Below are positions 40,030-52,000 of a DNA stretch of 64,000 nt, in pieces (within the stretch, counting starts at the first letter, position 1; the number at the start of each line of letters is the position of its first letter). The translations under genes were made by a program, and so were the position numbers. Source of the stretch: Melastoma dodecandrum (Eukaryota; Streptophyta; Magnoliopsida; Myrtales; Melastomataceae); contig JARUPY010000606.1 of assembly GCA_029817715.1 (NCBI GenBank), positions 3,658,001-3,722,000 on the forward strand, read 5' to 3'. The notes under the pieces were generated by a model, which had not been told where the DNA came from, did not search any database, and was given only the letters and a program-made list of their open reading frames with translations.

Positions 40030-43000
40030 AACAGAGTCCTTCCCGCTGTTCGATGCCTCCTCCTTCCCTTAACCACCCTCATCAATGCTCCCCGCTTTCT
40101 CCAAGCCGCCGTCTCTTCCCTCCGGCCACCTCCTCACTTTCCTCGAGAACGTCCAGTCCTCCGCTCTCCGTACCCTCCGTCCCTCCCAGTTCCACCCCAA
40201 GCTCTAGGTCGACCTCCCTTTGCGCTACGCCCGCCCACCGTCGAGAGGGCCTTCGACGACCTCTCCCGCAACGGCACTGCCAAACTCCCCGAGGGAGGGG
40301 GGAGATGGAGGGGGATGCACTTTGAGGCCGCAGGGGATGATCTCGTGAAGCACGTCCCGCCGGATTATGTCCACGTCCCTGAAGGCTTCTTGCCTAAAAG
40401 TGGTGGACGGGATTGTTAGGGAGTGGGCTGGAAGAAACTGAGCCGGAGGTGTCTGGTTCGGTCGCGGCCCAGCCTGACCACCACACGCTTATCGGCTTGC
40501 CCGGGCCGGTCGTAGTCCCTGGTTTGAGGTTCAGGGAGGTTTTACTACTGGGACTCCAACGGGGTGATTATGTGAGGCTGTTATTGTTCTTACTTCCCCA
40601 TTAACCGTTTCTATTAGTAGAAGATGTGCAGATTATAAATGTTCATGAGCATACGTAAGGACTAGTCTTAATGTATAGCTGTATAGGAGTTGGATTTTGT
40701 TCTTGGAAAATGTTTTAGTTGGATTATCTTTAACGACTGGTGTAGAGAAGGAAACATGAATTGTCATTCTTTGGGAGTGATAAATGTAAAATTCGACATC
40801 TATTGATTGTCCCAGATTTGCATGACTCCATTCTTTTAATGCTAAAACTCATTCCTATGCGTCGACACATTGTTGCGGTCACGATCCATAAAATTTCTCG
40901 GCACATCAATGAAAGGCCATGCTTTTTATTGAGCTGAAAGATTGGACCATAAAGTTCTGACCTTTTCCTTATGTGTCTCTTAGTTAGTGTCCGGCATCTC
41001 CACAATGGACATTATGATAACAGAGAGAGAGGGAGAGAGAGAGAGAGAGAGAGTGAGTGAGAGCAAAATAGTTTTTTCCCTACCTTTGTAGTTTGACATG
41101 CAGGGGATTGCTCGCAAGTAAGATGTGTATCCCACAGAAAAATCAGTTGTGAGTAATCTCATCTACCTTTTAGGCACTTATGGACATGTTCTTAATGATG
41201 CTCAAGTTTATTATATCAATAGAAGGTATTTATTCCTGACCTTTGAGCATGGCTTTCGGTTGGGCCATGTGTTTGAGTCTGACTTGCTGCAGTTGCTACT
41301 TTCACCCATTTGTCCTGTTTTTGTCTTAACTGTCAAAGAAGTGATTAACAGAAAGTGGTGAACTCTCTGCATGATTATGGTTGGTTGTGAGAGCTAAATA
41401 TGTTGCTGAACCTTTTGTACTTTATTTGGAATAATATTAATTGCCTCTACAATGAAAGACTTTGTCTGTCTAAATCAGTTTTAGAAATGTCTTGAAGCTT
41501 TCTTTTGTTCTTCAAGTTTCTGGTATTCGCAGTTACATCCACGAGAAGAACATTTTAGATTTTGTGGTTCTCTTGGTTGAAAGAAATATATTTCATTTTT
41601 CAGCCAACCACCTCTTCTTAGTGCCACGGTTTATGCTATATATGAACGAACACGCGATGAAGAATTTGTCAAGGAAGCACTACCCGCTCTGGTGAGAGAG
41701 TTTGGGTTCTGGACAGCTGGTACTTCATGCTTCTTCATTTACATATTTACGTGGAAAGTTCTCCTTTCCTTGGATCCTATATTGTTTTCACATTCTTATA
41801 GGATTACATCAGATAATGGTCCAGGATAGTCGAGGTATCTGTCACAATTTAAGTCGATATTATGCAATGTGGAACAAGCCCAGGGCCTGAGTCCTCAACA
41901 ATCATGGCGTTCTCTTCTCATATGCTTTGTATTCTTTTGCTGGTTAGGCTTCATTGTTTTTTTCTGACAATGCTCCTTCTACCTGGGGGCCTGAATTCGT
42001 TAAACAGGACCAGGAATCTGCTTCAAATATTACTGTCCGATCAAAGCAGCATCATTTTTATCGAGAAGTTGCTTCAACAGATGAATCTGGATGGGACTTC
42101 TGTGCATGGTGGATGAGGAAATTCGGAGTTGTTCATAAAATTTCTGTTTCTTGTTATTTGTGATTACATGTTCACCATTATCTTATGACTTCCTTATTGA
42201 ATTGCCACACCATTGAAATCAATCTTTATTCATAGTTCATGCACTTTTTACAAGTCTCCTCGTTGGCTCAGTTATGATTTGTACGATTTTATATGAACCA
42301 AATATAATTATTGTTGCTCTTTAAAGCATAGTGTGACACCTTAATATTGTTTTATGAGGTTTCTGGTAATATAACGACATTGGCAACAACTCTGATTTTT
42401 CCTGTAGATTTGAACACATATATATTAAGGGTATGAGGAACATTATTCGAGAACTTGTTTAAAGATTTCCCTTTGTTTCCTATGATGAGTTATGGTGTGT
42501 TTTTGTGTAGACGGAACTTGATATATTTTTCTTGGCGGAAGCTATTGACAACTACAGTCTTGCCCATCATTTCCTTGAGGCTTCGAAAGCCAGGAAAAGA
42601 GTGACCGACGCTATCTTAGTAAATGAAAGAAGGGGCAATGGCTTGACTACTGGCTGACGAAAATCAAATGCAAGGTATTGTGTTAAGTGTAAATTTTTTT
42701 TGGGGGGTGTTGTTTTTACAGGTAGTTGACATCTGTGAATTATCTTTCTCTGTTGACAGGATGGTCAATTCTGGGCACAAGAAAATCCTGGCAGAGTATT
42801 GTTGCATCAAATTGTATTCCTTTGTGGGTCATCCTATTTATTTCAGGTTGGTTAATTCAAGCATTCTGCGTGTTTGTTCAAATAATGTATAAAAGTATGT
42901 TGAATATATTTTCTTTTCTTGCATGCATCAACTTTTTCCTTTGGGTTCATAATAGATGCCATTGGCGGGTTATGGAAAAGGTTTACTTGCCTTTCCTCTT

Positions 43001-43935
43001 TAGAGCATGATTTGTTTGCCTTCAGTTCCCTGAACATTTGAAACACTGCAGTCCTGGCCTTTTCTGGTTTGAAAATTTTCATGACATTGCATGTAACTAA
43101 TAAATATAATGTAATATCTTATTAAAAGAGTGCAAATCTAGCAAAGGAAAGTGTCTGCACTAGGATGTTTCTCATTTGTTTTAGAAAGCATTCCAGGCAA
43201 ACCTTGGGAATGTTGATTATATAATAAATCACAGCAATATTCCTGCACTAGCTAGTGCTGACACCACAGAAAATTGAGGCTTACCTGAAAGTATGCCTTC
43301 CTTTTTGCTGAGGCAGGTGGACCTTCTGATGAACTTTTGAATCATTCTGAGAAAACCTTAAACTGCCCAATCTGGAAAACTTGCCCAATAGCATCGTACA
43401 TAGGAAGCCATGCTTCAGTGCAACTTGTTTCTGATACTGATTGGATTGTTATGCTCATCATTTGAATTTCCAATAAACCACCTAACTAATTTACCAATAC
43501 GAATTGAATGGCATGATGCTTGGTACACCTCTTTGCCCTTTTGTTCTCTTCATCAAAGAGAAACCAGAACCATCTTCTAAATTTTGTTCATTATACATTC
43601 AATTACTTAGTTTAGTGGCACATCCGCGGGTGTTGATTTTAAGGACATCATGCCAGCTATATAGTTGACAAATGTGGCGAGTTTGGAGGTGGTGGTTCCC
43701 TCAGGTAAATGAGAGCTCATCTTATTTGCATCACTTTGATACAATTAGAAAGTGAATTTACTAGTGAGATGATCTGGGATTGTTTCTCAATTTTCAATTT
43801 CCCCATGCCATGAATGTCGTTTGACGATGTATGTCTATTTTTCTTGCTCTGGTGCTGCATGATATGCGAAAGACTGACTTTGGTTGTTCGAATGGGGTCG
43901 TGTTGGCTTTCCTGGAAGAGTTTGGATGGCAGTAA
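40030..43935 (+). pseudogene. TRE1: trehalase pseudogene (TRE1-like)
   Basis: Trehalase splits trehalose into two glucoses. Matching blocks occur in order but in changing frames: TFLENVQSSALRTLRPSQFH (about 40132); an in-frame stop at 40205; DDLVKHVPPDYVHVPEGFLP; GLPGPVVVPGLRFREV (40493) leading into YYWDS only after a frameshift near 40545; YGHVLNDAQVYYINR (41180); DEEFVKEALPALVREFGFW (41655); LSRYYAMWNKPR (41850) with a one-base insertion before PESS; REVASTDESGWDFCAWWMRK (42064); TELDIFFLAEAID; GQWLDYWL (shifted, 42635); GEFGGGG (43678); and SNGVVLAFLEEFGWQ followed by a stop (43893-43937). Intron-like gaps separate the blocks, so this is a decayed gene, not a retrocopy. It starts 120 bases after the MULE. 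A GA microsatellite lies in it at about 41021-41063. Confidence 0.88.
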
Positions 43936-43937
43936 AA

Positions 43938-46805
43938 CCAAATGGTCGATTGCTGATGCAGACTCGGAGAACCATCTCAGCCTGCAAACGATGGCTGTGA
44001 TGTTTGGTAAAACCTTATTTCTTTTTCCCAAAAGTTGCTGTTGGGAATGAACTCAATCAGTTTCAGGAGAACAACCACGATTGGAATCGTCATTTTATAA
44101 CCTCGAATGATTTGAGGGCGAGTTACTCTGGAATGTCACCTGGATAGAATGGACTATAAATGACGGGAATCTGCCTAATGGTTCACGAAAGTTTCTTGTC
44201 TAATCCAATGCCTTAGAATGCTTATTCTCGTTCATGTTGAATGGAACGTTAATTCAAATGACCTGAGTTTGCTGGAATTTGAGTACTCCTTCCTGTTTTC
44301 AGCTTTACAAATTGAAGGGTGGTTGTTGTAGGAGGGGGTGGTGACAGGAGATCTTGGGATAGGGGCTCTAAGATGATTTTATTCATTTTTTTTTTAATAA
44401 TAACAAAACATTATAAGGCCGACCCATTTACTAGGAACTGGGTGATGATATTAGACTGAGATTAGGTTATTCCTTTGTCATTTTTTCTTAAATTTTGGAG
44501 AAGATGATTTGTGTTTGTTTGTTTGTTAGCACTTTGGCTGGAACTCATTAAGAACAGAGAGCAAGCAAGAAAGTGGTGGTTGCTCCCCTTCTGTTTCTTC
44601 TCCTTCTCTTTATTTTGGCCGTCCGGATGATTAATTGGTGGACATGTCTCTCCATATACGAATGACTTGCATACGGTATGTTTCGAACTCGGAAACCTTC
44701 TTAAGCGAAATTACTATCCTGGTTTTCCTTCCTTTCCTTGTTTAACCGAGTAGTGGAGTAGAGAGCTTGGGTTAAAAAGCGATCACGGGTGGGTGTTAGA
44801 GGAAAAGCCTAATCTTTCGGAAGAAAGTATTATTTGAGAACGTCCATAATATTATTGTATATTCGGCGTGTGTGTTATTTATAAGCAGTTAGATTTTTAT
44901 TTTTTATTTTAAAGAAAAAGGTCATGGCTTCCCTTAGAAGCTCTCATTCATTCTTCATTACTTAATAGTTGCGATTTGTCTGTCGGCATGGCATTAGGGG
45001 GTTTGAAAAACCACTGAAAAAGAAATTAAGTATTGGGGGAAAAGGAGTGGGCCAAACTTTTTGACCACGGTTAAGAGCAGAGGAGGGATTTTTTAAGTGT
45101 AGGAGGGAAGGAGGGAGGGTTTTAACAAAAAAGCCTAACTTTCAGGCGAAAGATTTGTGTCTGTCAATTTTTATATTAAAATTACTTAAATGATGATGAT
45201 GATGATGGATGATTAATAGACCCTCCCACTCCCCACATTTGAAGGCCGTCCGTTAATGGGGGAGCATTTTCATCAGAAAAAACAAAAAAATTAAGTTATG
45301 AAAGAAAAACGAAATATGGTGTGGTAAACGTAACGTGTGTGTTGGTTAGCTAATTAAAATGTCTTGGCTTTGTCATTGCTTGCGAGTGCATAACATCACT
45401 TTTTTTTGACACGATTAATTACTTTCAATTAAAGCTTTAAACGAAAAGAAAAGGAAGACTTTGATCTTGTATTTGAGATTCTCTCAAACTCAACTCCTCA
45501 ATGCATATACAATACAATAGAGAGAAGTAGCCACATGGGGATTGGGGGGGTTGGTTTGCCAATTGCAGTCGTGGTTTCTAATCCCATTACATTAATTAAT
45601 TATTAATCTCCACATGCTTTCTAACCACCAGTTGACTAATTTGGTCTTTTAGCGACTATTATTTTTTTAAAATAATATTTCATGAAATAAAATAGTAATT
45701 TTTTAAATTTGTGTTAAAAACACCGAGTTTGTTTAGTGACAACAATAAACTTGGTGTTTTAAACATCGAATTATCCATTTTCATCCGAACAAACTCGACG
45801 TTCTAACATCAAAGTTAGCTTTATTTTGAAACAAGGCTAAACGATTCACGGTAGCTAATAGGTAGGCATGGGGCTTTTAACTCGTAACCGAAACGTGGTT
45901 CTAGTTGAATTAACCAATAATATCCGTATAAATATGAATATAACGTAAAGCAAAATAATCGAATCTCGGCTTAATATGAATCAATCAGAGAAACCCCCCT
46001 AAAAAAAAAAAAAAGAGAGAAGTTCACGTAATTCTAGAAAGGAGGAGGTTGGGGACTATCTTTTCTTTTATTTAGTTTTTTTAATTAATTAATTTTGGGG
46101 GAAGGGGGGGTCCGACCACTAACATTTGTTTTTAAAGTAGTTTTGGACGGGGGGGATTCAGCAATCAATGATTGCACAATCATGCGACGCGGTCCCAAAA
46201 CCCAAGGGACCTCTGTTTCACGCTCCTTCCTTCCTTAAGATCGAGATCAACCCCGTCTTTCCATTATATTATATATAGAATTAAATAAATCTCTTTGCTT
46301 AGTTTGAATCCAACCCCCCCCCCCCTCTTAATCTTTTCAGTCCATCTAGTCAACAACTGATTTAATTACGACCCATCTTCTCTGGATACTAACTAATGCT
46401 TAGCCATATGGGGTGGGGGGTTTACCTAATTCATTTCTTATCATATTTTAACTCCCGGATGCTCCAATCGAATCGGTTCCCGGATGGTTTACAAGCTGTT
46501 GTACGTAGATATCTTATACATATGCGTATTATACATCTAATAAGATATTAATATGTAAACCTTATTGACAATTATTGTATTACATGACAAGTATCATTAT
46601 CAAAAAGAGTATATTTCCCACTAATTACCGATAATTATTAATATAATTAAGATAATATCCCACTAACTTTGGCTCTCTTCAACTTTCCTTGATATACCTA
46701 ACTTCCTTCCTTCCTTCTAATCCCCATACATTATGTGCAAATATAAAAAATTCAGTAATCTCTCCCCCTCCCTCCCTCTTTTTTTGGTCACTAGAATATA
46801 CAGTA
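43938..46805. other. AT-rich intergenic DNA
   Basis: No gene was recognised. A short ATG repeat lies near 45191-45207, a C-run near 46313, and a small palindrome island at 45716-45820 is listed separately. The segment ends at the 3' end of the short-chain dehydrogenase gene on the minus strand. Confidence 0.5.
45716..45820. repeat. island of AAACTCGGTGTTTTAAACACCGAGTTT-like half palindromes
   Basis: Within 105 bases occur AACACCGAGTTTG (45719), AAACTTGGTGTTTTAAACAT followed by CGAATT (45747), and AAACTCGACGTTCTAACATC (45791). They are degenerate forms of one word and its reverse complement, joined in the second copy into an imperfect palindrome. There is no coding potential. Confidence 0.4.
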
Positions 46806-48789
46806 TTATGGTGAAGTTGGCGTAGGATTGAGATGATCTTCGACGCGTGTCCCGCTGCCATCAGATACCATGATCTCGGATGCGGACCACAGCCTCGAAG
46901 CCTCGGCAGAGTCACACGCGATGCCAGATGGGGAAGCCTCATTGCAGTCCGAGAAGTACTTGCCCGAAATATTTTCCAGCCTTGGATGCGTCGCGACGTA
47001 GCATGTGGTCGCGGCTGCCTATGAACGAATTCGAAAGAAATATCATTCAGATCTCGTCATCAATTAATATGTCAGGAGGCGAAGCGTATATGGAATACCT
47101 GAGGAATTGTCTTCAAGAGCTTCGACGTTAACGTGTACACCATATCTGTTAAATCATCGGAGAAACGAATGCTTAAAACTGACATATTACCCAGCCGAAA
47201 TACACGGGCGAACTTGGCAGACAACTGACCGGTTACGAAGCCTTCTCGATCTCGGAGGATCCTGGTTCTCACTATCCCAGGATTGACGCAGTTCACCGTG
47301 ACGCTCGCGCCAACTTTCTGCGGCGACAATACTCACCAAGTAGTAATAATCTGTTCGGACAAGGATGACAAAATACTTCTGTTCGTGAAGAGAGGGAGAG
47401 GAAGACCTTAAGTCTAACGGAGAGCTCCCTCGTGTGGAGAACGTTGGCCAGCTTCGACAGGGCGTACGCACGTGCGGGGTCATACTCACTGTCCAAATAA
47501 TTAACGACTTTAATAATATTAGCGTGCCGTGTAGGTAAATATTTTTTTGACTCGTCGACTTCTGACAAATACCATTATTACATGGTAATCACTGTCCAAA
47601 ACTAATAATTGTTGTATATTAACGACGCCCTATGAGATCATTAATATCACCCAACTCACTCAAGACAATGCATTCTAGTTGATCAATCATTAAGCAATTG
47701 TCCGATTCAAAATCAATTCTCTAGTCAACATCAAAGTGAAGAAATTAAGTGAAGAAAACAAAGGTGGAGAAGCTCAATAAATTAATCCTTTCGTTCAGAC
47801 CAGACATGAACATATGATTTTTAGTACCATGTCAGAGGCAGAGATCGATTCGGCCAGAGAGAAAAAAAAAAAATTGAATTTTCGGTTGGACCGAGGCCTA
47901 CCTCTTGTTGCTCGTTATTCGAGCGAGATACCGAATCGGGTCGTCGGAAAACCACCCGTGTATCCCCGACGACACGTTCACGATCCGGCCTTGAACCCTG
48001 CTCGTCCTCGCCGTCTCGATCATCTTGTTCATAAGCATCTTCGTCAAAAGGAAATGGCCTGGCCCGGCAATACCGTGATGTCGCAATCAGGTTATCGTCG
48101 CAGACTAAAGCTTTGGATAATCCCTAGTGTTACCAAGACAACGTGTACGGCAGTATCATACCGAGGTAATTCGTGGCGAATGTCATCTCGATCCCGTCCT
48201 CTGATACACCGTGCTCGTATGAGAATCTCCCCGCATTGTTTCTGCATCGAGACAACCGATTCACGGTAAAAGAAGAGGAGCCTCTGGTGACGAATTGGTG
48301 ATTTAATATTTTCAAACGTTTACATGAGGAGATTGAGCGGCAAGCCGATCTTCTCAAACTCCGAGACGAACATCCTGACCGACCGGAGCGAGCTGAGGTC
48401 AAGGATCATTGGCACGATCTCCGACCCGGGGAACTCCGCAGTTATCCTGGCCCTGGCGTCCTCAGCCGATTTGATGCTCCTTGCGGGGATGACAACCCTC
48501 GCCCCTCTCTTGGCCAGGACACGAGCCGTCTCGGCCCCAATCCCTGACGTAGCGCCTGCCCCGAAACAACAAAAACCTCGTCTCGTCAACTGGAACATAA
48601 CGCGCACAAAAAGAAGACAAAACGCCACCACAAGCCAACAACAACACCCGTTTAAAGTATTTTACCGGTGACTATGACGGTGAGGGAGCGCAAGTCGGGG
48701 GAAGACTGGGTGACTTGGTCGGCGGTGGACTTGGAGCCGAATCCGCTGGACCCGGACAAGCCGAGGAGGTATCTCACCGTCTCAATCAT
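46806..48789 (-). CDS. short-chain dehydrogenase/reductase, TIC32/retinol-dehydrogenase-like
   Basis: An NAD(P)-dependent SDR. Eight minus-strand exons join in frame: 48789-48666, 48555-48324, 48241-48162, 48058-47902, 47488-47407, 47317-47230, 47145-47099, 47018-46806, giving 340 aa. The Rossmann motif TGATSGIG is at 41-48, NNAG at 120-123, the serine motif VNVSS at 172-176, and the catalytic YALSK (Tyr206, Lys210). NPGIVRT follows the active site as usual. The N-terminus, MIETVRYLLG, is hydrophobic and may anchor or target the protein. An ATG 48 bases upstream is in frame, but the family start fits 48789 better. The substrate cannot be read from sequence. The best plant relatives are called TIC32-like or WW-domain-oxidoreductase-like, and function in plastid import is not established by sequence. 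Confidence 0.92.
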
Positions 48790-48959
48790 TCCTCTTTCCT
48801 CTGCCTCTCTGCTTAAGGGGATCGTTTTAGAAGACAAAAAAAAAAAAGAGAAGGGGCGAAAGTGATGATGGTGGGAAGGAAAAATAGCAAGGACGGAAGG
48901 GGTGAAGAAGAGGGGGAAGGTCGAAAGAGTATTTCTCGGAGGGGGTAAAAATAATAAAT

Positions 48960-48968
<9 letters not shown>

Positions 48969-49004
<36 letters not shown>
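48969..49004. repeat. GA/CT microsatellite in the leader region of the SDR gene
   Basis: An almost perfect run of 18 GA units on the plus strand, which reads CT on the transcribed sense strand of the SDR gene. It lies 180-215 bases upstream of that gene's start codon, so it may be in the 5' untranslated region or core promoter, where CT-rich tracts are common in plants. Confidence 0.8.
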
Positions 49005-49008
<4 letters not shown>

Positions 49009-49009
49009 A

Positions 49010-52000
49010 GGACATCAGAAGAAGATGGAGAAGAAGAAAGGGAAGTGCTGGGAGGGACAGTAGTAGTCAGAGGTTGACTGTATCTCACTTTACTGCTTTG
49101 CTTTTGTACTGTCATTGCATTTACTCACTTGTTAACCCACGGGGAGTAACTCATTCAATGCCCCTCGCCCTCCCCTCCCCACTTTCTCCTCAGGAAATCA
49201 GGAAATAGAAAATCTATGATTGCCGACTAATAAAGAAAATCGTGATTTTTGCAAAGTCATTATGGTATTTTATTGGTAAAAAAGAATGTATCCAGGAAAA
49301 GGAAAAAAAAAAGGAGGGGATGCTTTTACTATTAAAAGCGAATATGGATTCAAGTACATTCAACCTTATCGAAACATTATTGATTTCCCAGGACAATTTT
49401 AAATTCATATAGAAGAAGGTTTGAATGGAATGCGTTAAAAAAAAAATTCCTTATTAGGGTTGAAGGTGGAACTCTTTTATAGGTAAAATTGATATGGAAT
49501 ACGTTATATTATCATGTAAACCCGGAAGTAGTGATTGATGGGGGGAAACTAACTGGGAAAGGAGAAGCGATCGATTGGACAAAGAGTAGTAATCTCTTTT
49601 GAAACATATGACGATTACCTCCTATTAACGGGGAAAGAAGTGACACATCATTACCCATAAATCCTGTGTTTTTTTGAGTGGCCTCGGCATTTGACCCGGT
49701 TTTTTTTCATTTTCGGCCAAATCAGACGGCATCTTAAATAAAATTATAATTTTGTGGTGGATTTGGTCCCCTTTTCTTGCTTTTGTTATATGTTCGGATT
49801 TCCTATAATATAGTAAAGTGGTAGTGGAAGAGGGAGGGGGGGGGGGGGGGGGCCAAATCAATTATTAAGAGGGTGGAAGAGGAAAGCGAGAGAGAGAGAG
49901 AGATGGAGATCGTGGGGAGTGATTAAGTCCTTGTCATTTGATTGGATGGAGTTTGATCCTTTTGGGATGATGACGTTATTGCCAAGGGGGAGTTTTCTCA
50001 ATTCGTATATGTATACATAAGTTTCCTATTACCATCTTAGCATACTCCGGTTCTTCTAATTCTCTCGCTTACTCTTTTTTTTTTCTCTTGTTCCCATTAT
50101 TTGCCCCCCTAGGTTCGGTTTCGATTGATGTCAATGTGAGCGAGGTTGCGGCCGGGATTCTTATCGTTTCTTGTGAGCTCATGAAATGGCCATTGGACTA
50201 AGATCTTTTAACTCTACCCGTTTGTTTCCATGTGAGATGGTTGGTAGTAGGAAGAAAGAGTCCGAGAAGAAGACAAGGGATGGATTGTAGGAAGAAATCA
50301 CAACTATAAATAAGTTTCCGGGAGGCAAAAGTGAGTTAGGTTTTCCTTTGCTTTTTTTTTTTAACTATAAACTAGAAAGGACAAACGTTTATAGAACAAG
50401 GAAGGCCAATCATTCTCCACAAAATCGAGATCCTTGGTCAGAAGAAATGACGATTTTGTAATAAACACGATCATAATATATTTAGGCGTAGAAATATTAG
50501 ACGGATCCGACTTATATATCATCCGAGTGCTTGCAATAATGCTATTCAAAAGTACATGGCGACGTGGGTGACCAAATACTTCAAAAAATTACTAAATGGA
50601 AGATGAATGGATGATAATTGACGTTCTTGAACTTAAAAAACATAAGAATGACACAAATCCACTAGGGGAAGTGGGACTGACGGAATGTTAATTTATGTAA
50701 AACAGAAGTGGTTGTGGGTTTGTCACGTTGCGATGATTACTTTTACTTTTTTTTTCTAACGAATGCGTTTTTCTTTTGTAATTGCAATTATTTAAATCAG
50801 TTCATGAACATCAAAGTTTTCCAATCCCAATCATAAGAGCAATCAAAAAAGGAGTTGTGGGTGGTGTGGGGGGGGGGGTGGAATTATTTTCTTTCCCTCC
50901 ACCGAATCCAAAATCTTTGATTTTGACCTTAATGGCTATTATTCAAAGTACCCAACAAAAAAAGATTTAATATTTGGTGCTAAGATGGAGAGGTTGTGAT
51001 TAGGCTCCTAAAATTTCAATTTATTTATATCTTAATAAGGGAAGTAGAGGGAATCTTAAGCGCATGTTGTATATACTTCCGAAAGATAAGTGATGGAATT
51101 TTGATGGAGTCCCTTAGAAGTAGTATCATAAACTCATTCCCTTGGTGGTGGGATACGAGTCCTACATACGGCTCTCTCCCATACGCCATACATACCCTAG
51201 AAACTCAATAAAAAACAAGACGAGATTTTCGGTATTAAATCTAAATTCAAACATTTTTAGTCACAGTCTGTCTGTATTTTTTTTTTTTTATAATAAGTAA
51301 CGATTAGATAAGTGACCACCGCCACAAATCTAGATTCTCCAATCCAAGTAGAAAAGAAAAGGAAATGGAAAAGAAAACAATGTCACATGTGCTTTGTGGA
51401 ATCTCGCGACAAGGAAAGCCTGGAGGAGGGAACACCAACAAGCAACCCCTCTCTCTCCATGGACCATCATATCGACTACCTTCTCCTTTTCCTACTGTGA
51501 AATTTACTTATGTAGAAGAAGACATCACAAGGACTTGTGCAAGTCACTCTTTGGTTAGTTATAATGCCCGAGTTATATGCGGTTACATTCGATTGCCAAA
51601 CTCTCCAACAATGTTATAAACTTTAAAATTTTTTGTAATTCCCTCCAAACCCTCCAGTAAAATCCCGCCGAATTCCATGTAAACGAACAGATTGCAAGGG
51701 TTGAGATAGAGAGAGAGAGCGAGAGAGAGAGAGAGGAAGATCACGTAATTGTTGTATATAACCTTATTCTTGAATGTATTTTAGTAGAATGCGTTTTGCC
51801 ATTGTCCAAAAGATCGCCATATTAGGAAAAATAGGATCGAAGATGAAGATGAAGATGAAGATGAAGATGAGGATGGATGGTCCAATTCCGAAAAATGTGC
51901 ATGGGGTGGGAGTAGTTGAAGCACTAAAGGTTTGAGGAGATAAGTCCACTAGCCATGGGACAGGAAGTAACATGCCCAAAAAGCAAAGCAAAGCAAGCAA

